Shown one piece after another: positions 8,913 to 17,611 of a DNA stretch of 19,379 bases. A program made the translations under genes and the position numbers. The stretch covers positions 3,764 through 23,142 of the forward strand of contig MU129161.1 of assembly GCA_014904985.1 (NCBI GenBank). Direction: 5' to 3'. The notes under the pieces were generated by a model. It saw only the letters and a list, made by a program, of their open reading frames with translations, did not search any database and was not told where the DNA came from. Positions within the stretch are counted from its first letter, which is position 1. Each line of letters opens with the position of its first letter. This DNA is from Hydnum rufescens UP504 (taxonomy: Eukaryota; Basidiomycota; Agaricomycetes; Cantharellales; Hydnaceae).

Positions 8913-9130
8913 TTATCTAATGCACCCTTCCTTATTGGGCTATCTAATTGCTGCATTTAGGGATTTTCATATTATAAAATATATATTATGTAACTGGAAT
9001 AATAAATAATAGCCTGGATGCAAAAGGTTTAATGAAATGGGGTTACTGAGCTTGATGCAAAAAAGTTACTGCAAGTTACCATACTTTGATGTAACCTTTC
9101 TACAGTAAGTTACTGCATTTTTTGCAAAAA
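8913..9130 (-). repeat. Outer inverted flank of the fold-back element, right
   Basis: The diverged inverted counterpart of 4906-5090, with GTTACTGCAAGTTACC (9065-9080), ACAGTAAGTTACTG (9102-9115) and TTTTTGCAAAA near the border. It contains an AT-rich patch around 8970-9010. Confidence 0.5.
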
Positions 9131-9134
9131 ATTT

Positions 9135-9142
9135 ACAGCATG
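9135..9142. repeat. Candidate target-site duplication, right copy
   Basis: ACAGCATG, the partner of 4889-4896 with a 5 of 8 match. Read on the minus strand it completes the codons for EAHA before the element begins. Confidence 0.3.
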
Positions 9143-9908
9143 GGCTTCAGCAATGCTTTTCAGGTCATTTTCTTGCTTCTTGTAATATTTAGCACAGATT
9201 TCTTTGAGTTGGTTGGCTCTTTCACAATTAAGATATGCCTTGTACGATGTTTGACCGTATCCTTGGGGTTTCTTTGATCCTGCGATATGAGAGCAATGCT
9301 TGTGTGAGTAGAAGCATTCAGGTATTTTAAGTCAGATGGGTGACTCACTGTTGCAAGTGTCCACTGGAGCAGACATCTCATTTGATTGCAAAGATGTCAG
9401 TTTGGAATCCATACTATGAGGATTCACATTATCAGGAGGTTGATCTTCAACAGAGGCTTTGAGTCTTTGTACAGTTTCCTTGGCTTGCGATGTTAGCTTG
9501 TTTTCATAATGGAAGTTTTCTAAGAATTTCACTGTAATATTAAATTTCTTGATCTGTTTGGCAAGAGTATGCAGATTTGGGATTGGAGCTCCAAGAGACA
9601 CTGGAGTATGAGCACTTGATGGCTCTGGTGAAGGAGTTTGCAGGATCACTGACCAGCTTGTGGAGAGGAAGAAGTGGAAGAGGATCCATAGGGATTAGAG
9701 TCAATGATGAAGAAGAAAGGACTGTTGGTTTCTCATTGTTGATTTCGTTGACATCTATCATTCCCTGTTTTCAGTTCTTCTTTATACTCATTGTTTGTTG
9801 CTTACTTATGGGATTTTTAGCAGATCCTGTGAAGATTATGACTTGTTTGTATTGTAGCTTTCTTGTGGTCATATCACAAGAAGATTTTTTGATGGGGCTG
9901 GATGCCAT
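9135..9908 (-). pseudogene. Unknown protein gene, 5' half (split by fold-back element)
   Basis: The chosen start is the ATG at 9908-9906, opening MASSPIKKSSCDMTTRK. The frame has TGA at 9771-9773, then a Ser/Pro-rich stretch (LSSSSLTLIPMDPLPLLP). A frameshift near 9645 leads into the frame with NLHTLAKQIKKFNITVKF and, after TGA at 9332-9334, into a Lys/Glu-rich helical segment (LKEICAKYYKKQENDLKS) ending EAHA at 9137. No family is recognised. It lies about 300 bases downstream of the pol end on the same strand, with CTATAAG-like sequences near 10091-10122 that could be promoter elements. Its 3' half is at 4279-4888. Confidence 0.5.
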
Positions 9909-10211
9909 GGTCCAAGAAAGTCAGGTTTCATGATTGGAGAAGGAATCAGTGGGAAGAAGGAAAGCAGGCAGTGAAGGTGGAGTTTTTGATTGCATCTTGT
10001 TGTAGTAGTGATTTAGTCATAGTTTTCAGCAATTGCCAAATCCTTGCAGTTAATGTCTGGCTCTTAGATCTTTTCAAATTGGAAAAGTGGGGCTTATAGT
10101 AGAACCATAGTTGTGGACTTATATTCTGAAATAAATCCTAGGGCAAAGAAAGCGAAAAAAAAAAAGCAAGAAAAAAAAGTGAGATGTTCTTTGGGGGTTG
10201 AAAATACCCAT
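9909..10211. other. Spacer between the split gene and pol
   Basis: No gene. It contains long A-runs on the plus strand (about 10155-10180, T-runs on the minus strand) and TATAAG-like motifs on the minus strand near 10091-10098 and 10116-10122, plausible promoter material for the gene starting at 9908. I see no LTR, so the 3' end of the retroelement is not recognisable here. Confidence 0.45.
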
Positions 10212-10805
10212 TTAAAGCGGATTCACTGGTCATGGCAGTGGATCCTGCTTCTCTAACATGACTAAGCCAATAGTAGTCTGTAAATTCCATTGTTTCCACT
10301 CAATGTACTTGTCTTCCCAATAAGCCCACATGTCTGTGGCTTTTGGAGGTGGCCACATGTAAGATCGCAATTGATTTATTGGTCCGAATGAGATGGGAGG
10401 TCTATCCATGTATTCATAATCTCTAGGAATATCGTCTTTGTATATATCATCAGAAAACATAGCAACAGCAGCGCCGGTTTGTGCTTCAAGAGAATCTTTG
10501 TTACTTGAGGTGTCACTTCCATATTTGGTATTTTCTGCCTTAGGAATGTGATTGTGGGAATAATATTTCTTTAGATGATTCCCTGCAAACACCGTACTAA
10601 TCGGAGTCCCATCCAATTCACTGAGCTCATAAGAACCTTGGGTATTTTGTTTTAGCACATGGTAGGGTCCCATCCATCTAATTTCCCCTTTTTGTCCAGG
10701 CTGCATGACTAATGCAGAATTGTATACCAATACCATGGTTCCTGGTTTGTAATTTCCTTCAACTAACATGTGTTCATGTTGCTGTGCATATTCTTGAGCA
10801 CTTCA
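10212..10805 (-). pseudogene. Ty3/gypsy integrase, C-terminal domain
   Basis: This follows the catalytic core in frame after two TGA codons (10809-10811 and 10803-10805). From the ATG at 10769 come GTMVLVYNSAL and GEIRWMGPYHVLKQ, the GPY/F-type module of gypsy integrases, then DGTPISTVFAGNHLKKYY and an acidic, Trp/Pro-rich tail. TGA at 10230 may also be a mutated Arg codon, since the next stop, TAA at 10212, comes only five codons later. In living elements this domain binds DNA and helps choose the target site. I see no chromodomain. Confidence 0.8.
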
Positions 10806-11447
10806 GATTCATGCCTGTAATAATGTTGCAGATGCCTCCTTAATGTCATCATCCCTATGTGCTAATTGAATTGCCCAGGTTGCCAATAATTCTTCTGTCA
10901 ATTTAATTGAATGCCAATTCAAGGTATACCATGACACATCGGTAATATCAAATGGAAACAAATGATGCTTGCCATACAATAGATAATAGGGAGTGTAACC
11001 AGTGGTCTGCTTGACTGTGACTCGATCTGCCCACATGCACATGTGAAAATACCTAGACCAATGACTCAGATTTCCCTTGCATGCAATAAATAACAATCCT
11101 ATCCATGTTCGGTGGTGGCGTTCAATCATTCTGTTGGCTTTGGGGTGGTAAGGCGTGGCATGTGCTATAGGAACATTGTACATGTCTGCCATTGTTTGTA
11201 CTATTCCTTCAAATTCTGCACCATTGTCTGTAGTTAATTGTAATATGCACCCAAAGTGACACATAACATCTTCAAACAAAAATTGGGCTATATTCTTTGA
11301 TGTAGCATTTCTCAGCATCTGGGCTTCTAGCCACCCAGACAGATCATCCTGAAGATCAACAATATATTTGAATCCATTAGATACTGGCATATGGACCATG
11401 TCCATATTAAATTTTTGGAGAATCGTGTGTACATAAGTCAGACTCAA
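10806..11447 (-). pseudogene. Ty3/gypsy integrase catalytic core (rve)
   Basis: An open stretch of 212 codons with the DDE triad of retroviral-type integrases: Asp in NMDMVHM (residue 16), Asp in LTTDNGAEF (residue 74) and Glu in NRMIERHHRTW (residue 109), the last two 35 positions apart as expected. The family joins element cDNA to host DNA. PYHPKANRMIERHHR departs from the common HPQANG-VERGHR form. The segment ends at TGA 10809. Catalytic residues survive but the reading frame does not. Confidence 0.9.
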
Positions 11448-12187
11448 AGTAATCTTAGGGTGACTAGCTGACCACTGCTGGCATTTGTGGCAAGTTCAGC
11501 AGAACCATGCCACTTGTGTCCACATGTTTGGCCAATAAAATCTGTCAACTAATTTTTTAAATGTTGGGTCTCTTCCTCAGTACCCTGAATCGTCATGCAC
11601 AGCAGCACACAATCTAAGCCTTTCTCTCTCATCTTGGATCACTTTCTGTGGAAGTTTGTCCCTATTCCTTTGCCACAATGTGTCTTTGTACAAGAAATAC
11701 CTTTGAGTCATCACAACAAACACTTGCTGATTCTTAATGTGGGATGGAACTTGCAGTGTCTCTAAGTACGTCTTGATTTCTTCCCAGTAAGTGGGCCCAT
11801 CTTTATCTGGCTTTTTGTGCTTGTGAAGCAGGTTCATGTCGTTTTCTTTTGCCAGATCCTCCCATTCTTTGCTTAATCTCATTGTCACACATATCAGTCC
11901 TATAAATCCTCTGCCTATCGGTCTTTTGCTTGTTTTTCACATCATATACATCAACCATCGCTCTCCTAATTCAATTAAATCTTCATACACCTTGCTTTTT
12001 AATCAAGTTTTCACACTTATACTAACTGCCTTTAACTGTGCTTGCTCTTCTTCCCATTCTGCTAGGTACTGCAACCCAGAAAGAAAATGGCCCAACTCTG
12101 CAACCTCAAGCTCTTCTTCCATATCATCCATATCATTCCCATCCTTCGGCCATTGCAATAAACCATCCAGTGTTGGAGGGATAAATC
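11448..12187 (-). pseudogene. Ty3/gypsy integrase N-terminal zinc-binding domain and pol linker
   Basis: One frame crosses TGA at 12003, 11937, 11577 and 11496. It runs from FIPPTLDGLLQWPKDG at the LTR border through an acidic linker, then WWEDL-like helices and YFLYKDTLWQRNRDKLP. The HHCC-type finger is VHDDSGY, stop, GRDPTFKK...FYWPN...AWFC, stop, TCHKC. The second His of the finger is Tyr here, and the positions of both stops normally hold Arg in related elements as I recall them. The upstream edge is cut at 12187/12188 by the solo LTR. Confidence 0.8.
12183..12187. repeat. Target-site duplication of solo LTR, left (AAATC)
   Basis: AAATC, identical to 12855-12859 on the other side of the LTR. 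Five bases is the usual duplication length for Ty3/gypsy integration. Confidence 0.9.
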
Positions 12188-12488
12188 TGTCAGGGTTCGC
12201 CCCAACTCCAGTCAACTCCAGTCTACTCTGGTCTACTCCGGTCCTCGTCCGCCCACCTCCAGTCCGGTTCTCCACTTATCTCCCTCGCCCAAGTCCACTT
12301 TGCTTCTGGCTTGATTCCGGTTTGACTCCGGTCCAACCCTATCTTGGTTTCATTTCCTTTTCATTTCCCTTTCATTTCCCATTGCTTCCGGTTCACCCCT
12401 GGCCGAGTTCCTGTTCCTGTTCCTGTTCCTGTCCCCCTTGTAACCACCTCCAGTTTAGCGATCACTCCCCCGTAGTATAGTCATCATG

Positions 12489-12494
12489 TATAAG
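12489..12494 (+). promoter_or_regulatory. TATA-like box in the solo LTR
   Basis: TATAAG about 300 bases into the LTR, where the U3 promoter is expected. It is used here to assign orientation. Any transcript would run rightward, antisense to the interrupted pol. Confidence 0.45.
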
Positions 12495-12532
12495 TAGTCC
12501 GAGAGCGAAGTCCAGAGACCCCAGCTTTGGTC

Positions 12533-12637
12533 TCTCAGGATTTCCGCTGTTACTCCGGACTACAGGTCAGCCTTCATGTATTCCGTATTCGTATTACATA
12601 ATCTCAGGATTTCCGCTGTTACTCCGGACTACAGGTC
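12533..12637 (+). repeat. 36-bp direct duplication inside the LTR
   Basis: TCTCAGGATTTCCGCTGTTA and the following bases up to CTACAGGTC occur at 12533 and 12602, 69 bases apart, apparently identical. Such duplications are common in LTRs and may double a regulatory motif. Confidence 0.85.
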
Positions 12638-12854
12638 CGAGTATTTTCCAGTTGACTCCGCGAGCTTAAGGACCGCTGTGCTCGTTTCCGCCTAGTCCCT
12701 TCCGGGCTGCTGGATTGCCTCTCCATCCCCTCCTATCTTCGTTATCTCATTCCTGCCCGGATTCTCTCGGACTTAGCCGGACTTACACCGGACTTAGCCG
12801 GAATTATCTGTGTTTATATTTGTTTGGTGCTCTCGTCACAGCGTGGCCCTGACA

Positions 12855-12859
12855 AAATC
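12855..12859. repeat. Target-site duplication of solo LTR, right (AAATC)
   Basis: AAATC directly follows the terminal CCCTGACA and is the partner of 12183-12187. Confidence 0.9.
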
Positions 12860-13097
12860 CCTACACCATAGAATCCTCATCCGAGGCCCATTTTCCTTAC
12901 AAACCCATGTCCACCAGTCAATTTATTGACTATCTGTCAGACTTCAATAGTCCTCATCAAAAAGGGGCAGTTTATGCCCTACATCAAGACCATTTTCTTT
13001 GGACAAGGCAATTCAACTTCCCATTCTTCCTCAAGACTGTATGGCTTGTCTGTTCTTCCAAGCCATCCTACTGCCTTAAGGGCAACAAATTGTGATT
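12855..13097 (-). pseudogene. Pol linker between RNase H and integrase (eroded)
   Basis: On the minus strand QFVALKAVGWLGRTDKPYSL and EEEWEVELPCPKK read like linker of the same polyprotein (about 13089-12980). After that the frame is lost and a second one, with VDMGL and KWASDEDSMV, runs into FIPPTLDG across the LTR. This part has TGA, TAG and TAA stops and at least one frame change, so it is more damaged than the catalytic blocks. Several of its stops would also be explained by C-to-T change (CAG, CAA or CGA). Confidence 0.5.
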
Positions 13098-13634
13098 ATG
13101 TAATGATGCAGACCGGGCCTAGTTCCGATTCTGGACTTGCTGATCCATCACATGATCCAGATAGGGGCTGCACTACTCTAAAGGAGTATTTTTCTAATGT
13201 CTCCGTCATTTTTGATCGGATCGACTCGAAACGACCGCGCACAGAAAGATACAAATCGTACCTATCGAACGGTACCAAACACGAAACGAACGGATCAAAA
13301 ATGCGGTCCCTGTAACAATATCTTGCCATGATTCATACTCTGAAGGAGTATTTCTTGATTTTCGAAGCCAATTCTTATTGGATTCATTCGCAAGTACCAC
13401 GCCCTGAAAGCTGTTGAAAATGCGCATCGAACGGTACCAAGGGAAAAATGAGCGGACGCGAACTCCATTTTTCACAAGACAACTCCCTCCCCATGACTCC
13501 CCCTTTGCTCCACCATTCAAAATAGCAAATTACTTCCGGCCCTCTTATGTCCGATGGAGAAAACCCTCAGGGAAACCTATTCCATTTTTCCTTAAGGGAA
13601 CTTGTCCAGGTTGAAGGAGGAATAGCATGTAATG
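13098..13634. mobile_element. Candidate CpG-rich insertion flanked by ATGTAATG
   Basis: The 8-bp direct repeat ATGTAATG occurs at 13098-13105 and 13627-13634, bracketing 521 bp that is clearly CpG-rich while sequence on either side is CpG-poor. Inside, ATCGAACGGTACCAA recurs at 13264 and 13426, and AAGGAGTATTT at 13181 and 13343, both exactly 162 bases apart, so the insert contains a diverged tandem duplication. No clear terminal inverted repeats and no gene. An 8-bp duplication suits a hAT-type MITE, but the repeat could be chance. Confidence 0.4.
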
Positions 13635-14107
13635 TGTCAATCTCCCCTTTTATCTTGAAATTGGAATATCTCCATCAGTTTTGAAGATTTTAACTTGATT
13701 TCTTTTTCTCTGTGTGTCCCTTAAGTCCAAATTTTTACTTTCTATTGAGTCGAAGTCTGTATTGTATATTAGGTGCAGCTAGCACACAAATTCAGGAGTT
13801 CTCCCCCTCCCTCCAGTTTGAAGCTTCTTGAACAGCTGCTGGTCCCTGGGTGATTTCTCACTACAAAAAGCAAATTCTAACTACACTTTGACTAAGGTCT
13901 CAAGAAGTGATTCTTAGGGTGTGGTAATTTGACTGAAACACACATTCTCATTTAATTGCTTGGGCTTTGTTGGCTCACTGCAATTTCCCCTGTTCAAAAG
14001 ACCTTCCCCCACTCAGACCTGAACATCCAGATTAGTTCTTTTATTCCCTCCTTCATCCCTGGCTCAACCTCGCAGACAGTAGTTGGATTGGTTTTTAACC
14101 AACCTGC
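13635..14107. other. Unassigned segment next to RNase H
   Basis: CpG-poor sequence between the RNase H end (TAA at 14108) and the CpG-rich insert. On the minus strand the stretch near 13720-13640 contains a Lys-rich possible frame (EIKLKSSKLMEIFQFQDKR) with TAA and TAG stops, so it may be eroded pol linker. Alternatively it is another insertion that split the GPDGLSRR-like motif expected after RNase H. I cannot choose between these. Confidence 0.3.
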
Positions 14108-14554
14108 TTACACCGGCCCTGCATGTCTTGCAGCCAGCACATGCATCAGTTCAAAATCAAACAATTGTATATATGAAATCCATCTTGACATCACCTGATT
14201 AGGTAGCCCTGGAATGTTGATAGTTTGTTTCAAGAACTTTGCTTCTACCTTGAAGTGGATGCCCCATAAATCATTTCTCTGTGCCATTAGGGCTTTGTAT
14301 AAACCTTTCAGCTCTAGCTGAGGTTGTGAATACCTTGACTCTGCATCATTATTGGTGATTGAGCCAAACACAAGGGGAAATCTACCATCTTCTAAAGTCT
14401 GATATTCTATCCACCCCACTGCTATGACTGAACTGTCTACTGCAAGGGTGACCAAACCATAATCAGAGGTTCTTTCTCTGAGGGGTTTAACATTGGCAAT
14501 TGAGATGTCCAATGACCTCCTGGTGGGTAAATCTGATGCTAATTCTTTCAACTT
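14108..14554 (-). pseudogene. Ty3/gypsy RNase H domain
   Basis: It follows TGA at 14555 in the same frame. Recognisable features are LVTLAVDSSVIAVGWIEYQ (first catalytic Asp, residue 39 of the open stretch from 14551), NNDAESRYSQPQLELKGLY (catalytic Glu region, residues 71-80) and VEAKFLKQ, where the family normally has an Asp (DAK), then FDFELMHVLAARHAGPV. The domain degrades the RNA strand during reverse transcription. The apparent loss of one catalytic Asp and the TAA directly after GPV, where homologs continue with DGLSRR, mark it as dead. Confidence 0.8.
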
Positions 14555-15136
14555 TCACATTGCTTGTGTGGCTTCTTCAGTCCATTCAAACTCCTTCATG
14601 GTCTTCTTTGTCAATTGTGTCAAAGGCTTGGCTATCTCAGCATACTTCCAGATCCAATTTCTTGTGACCCCAACTGTTCCCAGAAAACTGCAGACTTCCT
14701 TGACATTGATTGGCTGTGGCCAATTCAATATCTTTGTAACTATTCCATGGTGAGGGCATCTTCCTTCCATTGAACACACGTTTCCTACTATATTGACCAA
14801 TGGTGTTGCTAGGACCAGCTTATTCCCTGAGGCTGTACATCTGGCTTCTGTGAAGGTTGCAAACAATCAATCTACTGCATGTGCAAACTCCCAAATAAAT
14901 CGTCAAATATTGGGGTTCTCTGGGATCAGCTCATCCTTATATCTTGTCTTTGGTCCTTTTCCAGCTACATCGTCAACAAATGCATCTGCTTCATGTGGAA
15001 TCATTGGTTTGATCATGTGCCTTACTGTCTGCATAAATTCTTGCATGCTGTTGGTATATCCTTGAGGTAATGATGTTAACTTTACTGGTCCCAATGGTGA
15101 ATCTGATGTTGTCAATTCTTGCGATTCTTCTGCCAC
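14555..15136 (-). pseudogene. Ty3/gypsy reverse transcriptase, palm C and thumb
   Basis: This continues the RT frame after TGA 15137. LGPVKLTSLPQGYTNS is motif B, and DAFVDDVAG (about 14980-14969) holds the paired Asp of motif C as FVDD. RFIWEFAHAVD lies between TGA 14903 and TGA 14867. RCPHHGIVTKILNWPQP, then CSFLGTVGVTRNWI and FEWTEEATQAM, form the thumb and connection, up to TGA 14555. Catalytic Asp residues persist. All three stops replace positions where Arg fits the family. Confidence 0.9.
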
Positions 15137-16024
15137 TCATTGTCCATCATATCCAGCAAATAGGTCAGCAACAATATACACTGAATGTCCTACAAAGCTG
15201 TCTGCAAAATCATTGATGTTTGGGGGTAGACTTGAATCTCTAACTGACACTGCATTGAGGGGTTGAAGATCATGAACAATTCGAAAACCACCTTTTGGTT
15301 TGGCTACTGCAAACATCTGAGAACAATAAGAAGACCAGGAGGTTTTATACTTTCCTGCTGCTAACTGTTCTTTGATCATCTGTATCATTTGAGCTACAAT
15401 TGCCTTTGGAGGTTTGATGGGGGGCAATTCCCATGGTATATGAGGAATGGTTTCCATAACATAATCTGGAAAATATTCAGGTTTGAAGATCCCTCTTTCA
15501 GATTCATCAAAAGCCAATCCTTTTTCTTGTCAAGCCACCACATGAAGAAGCAAATTAAGTTCTTGTTCTGTCAGAAAATCATTAGGTATGTTTGAAATGA
15601 TCTTCTTGATCCATTCTGGTGTTAATTTCTTGGTGTATTGAAAGTCCTTTAATTGTGGAGGATGTGTAGGTAATGGGGAAAGATTTAATAATGGTAAATC
15701 CTTATATGGTTCTTGTATGACTGATCTCTGAGTTACTCCAAGTGGAACAGGATTTTTCTTCTTATCCACTGTCTTGTACTTTGTCTTATGGTTGGTCTGT
15801 ATGATCTGGGCTAAATGTTGACTGGCTACTTGACTTATTTCTTGAGGCAGGTAGCTTCTTATAGTCTTCTGTATGTGAGCTTCAAGGTTGTTTTCTGCAA
15901 ATGAGGCTGATGATCTCCATGCATTTTGTAGATTTCTTGCAGTGATTCCATGCTTGTTCACCAAAGCATCCATGACATACTTGTTTTCCTTCAATTCTTC
16001 AACCTTCCTCTTTACCTCTGGGAG
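15137..16024 (-). pseudogene. Ty3/gypsy reverse transcriptase, fingers and palm A
   Basis: One frame crosses TGA 15530. The first part (15994-15533) is a linker with NKHGITARNLQNAW. After the stop come LAFDESERGIFKPEY, then WSSYCSQMFAVAKPKGGFR and IVHDLQPLNAV (fingers), and VADLFAGYD (motif A, Asp at about 15166-15164). This is the core of the polymerase that copies element RNA into DNA. The segment ends at TGA 15137-15139, just after YDGQ. Confidence 0.9.
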
Positions 16025-17611
16025 TCATAAGGCTTCTGAAAGTTCTCTTCCAAATGTCAGGATTGAAGGAGCATCTCCTTTTAATGAACTATATGATGGG
16101 GTGGCTTTCACTCTCTGATATTGGTCCAACATCAGCTCTTCTTCTGTTGTGCTGGTAGGTTCTTGTTCTGTAGGTGATTTTGGTGGAATGACTGAAATGG
16201 AGTTGACTAGCTTTGTCTTTTCCCATGATTCATTCACTAGTGCTTGCATTGGTACTGATGATTGGTCCATATCCCCATTCTGGAAAGCCTGGATCATCAT
16301 TCCTCCTTTTCCTTCTTTTACTCCATATGATATCTGGGCACCCATATCCATAAGCCAAGGTTGACCTAACAAGACATCATGGTCCGCAAATTTCCCATTT
16401 TTTATGAAGAAATGATGGTCAAAACATATCCCACCTATTTCTACTTGGACATCTTGACAACATCCTAGTAGAGGTTCAGGTCCACTATTGATTCCTTGAA
16501 GTGACCAACATTCTCCATCATGATCCATTGGGATGTTCAGCTTTTCCATGGCATCACTTGAGATTAGATTCAATTTGGACCCCAAGTCAATCATAAGAGA
16601 CACATCTTCTCTTCCCATCACCTTGCCATTAACCTTCCCTGTGGCCACCACAAACATCCTCCTTGGTTTTGCATGAATCAGATGAGCCCTATACAACCAT
16701 TCCCAAGGTTCCTTCACATCTCCTTCAAACTCCAATCCTTCTTCCGATGATTCATCTGATGATTCACTAATTTCTCCTTCTTCATATGCTGCAGAGTTCA
16801 CAGTAAGAGGGTCCCTATGCTTGTTTGTTGGTTCCCTTTTTAACTTTAGTCCAGCAGCAAACAACTTAGCAGGCCCAGGTGCTATTCCAAGAAAGTCCCC
16901 TAAAGATATTTCTATCTTTTGATTTAATACCTTTTTTACCACTTCCTTGTCTTCACACGCATCCTGAAACTCTGTTGTAAACTTGAATGCTGGTCCACTC
17001 TTAGGCAAATGTTTCTCTGATGAATCCACTTCCATTTCTATGTCCTCCTGTTGAATGTTGTTTTTGAACTTGACATTCTTTGTCTTTTCTTCTGCTGGAA
17101 GCTGTTCTTTTGGGAGTGGTTCCTTGGGTTTATGATTTCTTTGCAATATCACCACCTGGGGATGTTTCTCTTCAGGTTTCTGAGTATCAGCTGATGGAGT
17201 CTTTGTCCTTGCATCAAGAAATGGAGTCAAAATGACTGGGGGTGGTGGAAAATGTGGAACATAGGCTGGTTTTGGCTCTTTTTCTGGGCCCTTTTTAGCT
17301 TCCTGTGGCTGCATTTTCTCAATTTCATGTTCATCATCTACTTCCATTTCTACAACTGGTTGCTGGGGTGGATTGGGGTGAGTTTCTGGTACAGGACGTG
17401 CTACATTTCTTGGCAGTATCTCAACAGTAACTTGATGCTTAGGCAAATGAGAAACCTTGTTGTGGGGCCTCTCACCCATGGGAGTATATCTGACTTCAGG
17501 CTTGTCAGACTTTGTAACTGGATTGGCTCTTGGTTCTGCCATTACTGTGTATGATTGTCCTTGAAAAAGCAGTTGCCCATATTCATCCACTACACTGCAA
17601 GCACTAACAGT
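16025..17611 (-). pseudogene. Gag-pol linker and aspartic protease of Ty3/gypsy element
   Basis: The longest open stretch here (about 521 codons from 17590). It begins DEYGQLLFQGQSYTVMAEP, continues through a Pro/Glu/Lys-rich linker with acidic clusters, then a conserved-looking helical module (IEISLGDFLGIAPGPAKLF, residues 226-244). The retropepsin-like domain has SLMIDLGSKLNLIS, its catalytic Asp at residue 335 (16588-16586), and HDVLLGQPWLMDMG near residue 410. The active-site motif is D-L-G where retropepsins have D-T/S-G and fungal relatives often D-P-G. CCA-to-CTA would give Leu. It ends at TGA 16025. The protease would process the polyprotein. Confidence 0.85.

Larger units (their letters stand above)
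4897..9134. mobile_element. Non-autonomous fold-back (giant palindrome) element
   Basis: About 4.2 kb, almost entirely self-complementary. Outermost are imperfect inverted ends sharing TTTTTGCA and CAGTAA-TTAC motifs (4906-4990 against 9052-9130). Inside are diverged flanks, then the near-perfect arms 5091-6933 and 6962-8912 around a 28-bp spacer. No transposase or other credible protein is encoded: the open frames in the arms come in mirror-image pairs and are by-products of the repeats. It sits inside a minus-strand gene, dividing it between residues EAHA and VITDTTT. A diverged relative starts at 18842, so this is a family and not a one-off rearrangement. Transcription across it would give a hairpin RNA. 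Exact borders are inferred from restoration of the host frame. Confidence 0.7.
12188..12854 (+). mobile_element. Solo LTR (667 bp) of a Ty3/gypsy-type element
   Basis: It begins TGTCAGGG and ends CCCTGACA, a perfect 8-bp inverted end with the canonical TG...CA, and is flanked by identical AAATC. A TATA-like TATAAG lies at 12489-12494 on the plus strand, which suggests plus orientation, opposite to the host element. There is no coding sequence. It carries a (TTCCTG)n run (about 12408-12434) and an internal 36-bp duplication. It is rich in CpG (around 40 by eye), in sharp contrast to the retroelement it interrupts, so it arrived later or escaped the mutation process. Solo LTRs form by recombination between the two LTRs of a full element. 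Confidence 0.95.

Noticed and set aside
12003..12275. A 90-codon minus-strand gene starting inside the LTR
   Set aside because: Its first 29 or so codons are LTR sequence read through by chance; only the part below 12188 belongs to the pol linker.
11836..12480. A 214-codon plus-strand open frame
   Set aside because: It runs antisense through the integrase linker and then into the LTR. It is Ser/Pro-rich low-complexity translation with no domain.
12907..13315. Plus-strand frames beside the solo LTR (62 and 129 codons)
   Set aside because: They overlap the minus-strand pol linker and the CpG-rich insert, have no recognisable motif, and cross the insertion border.
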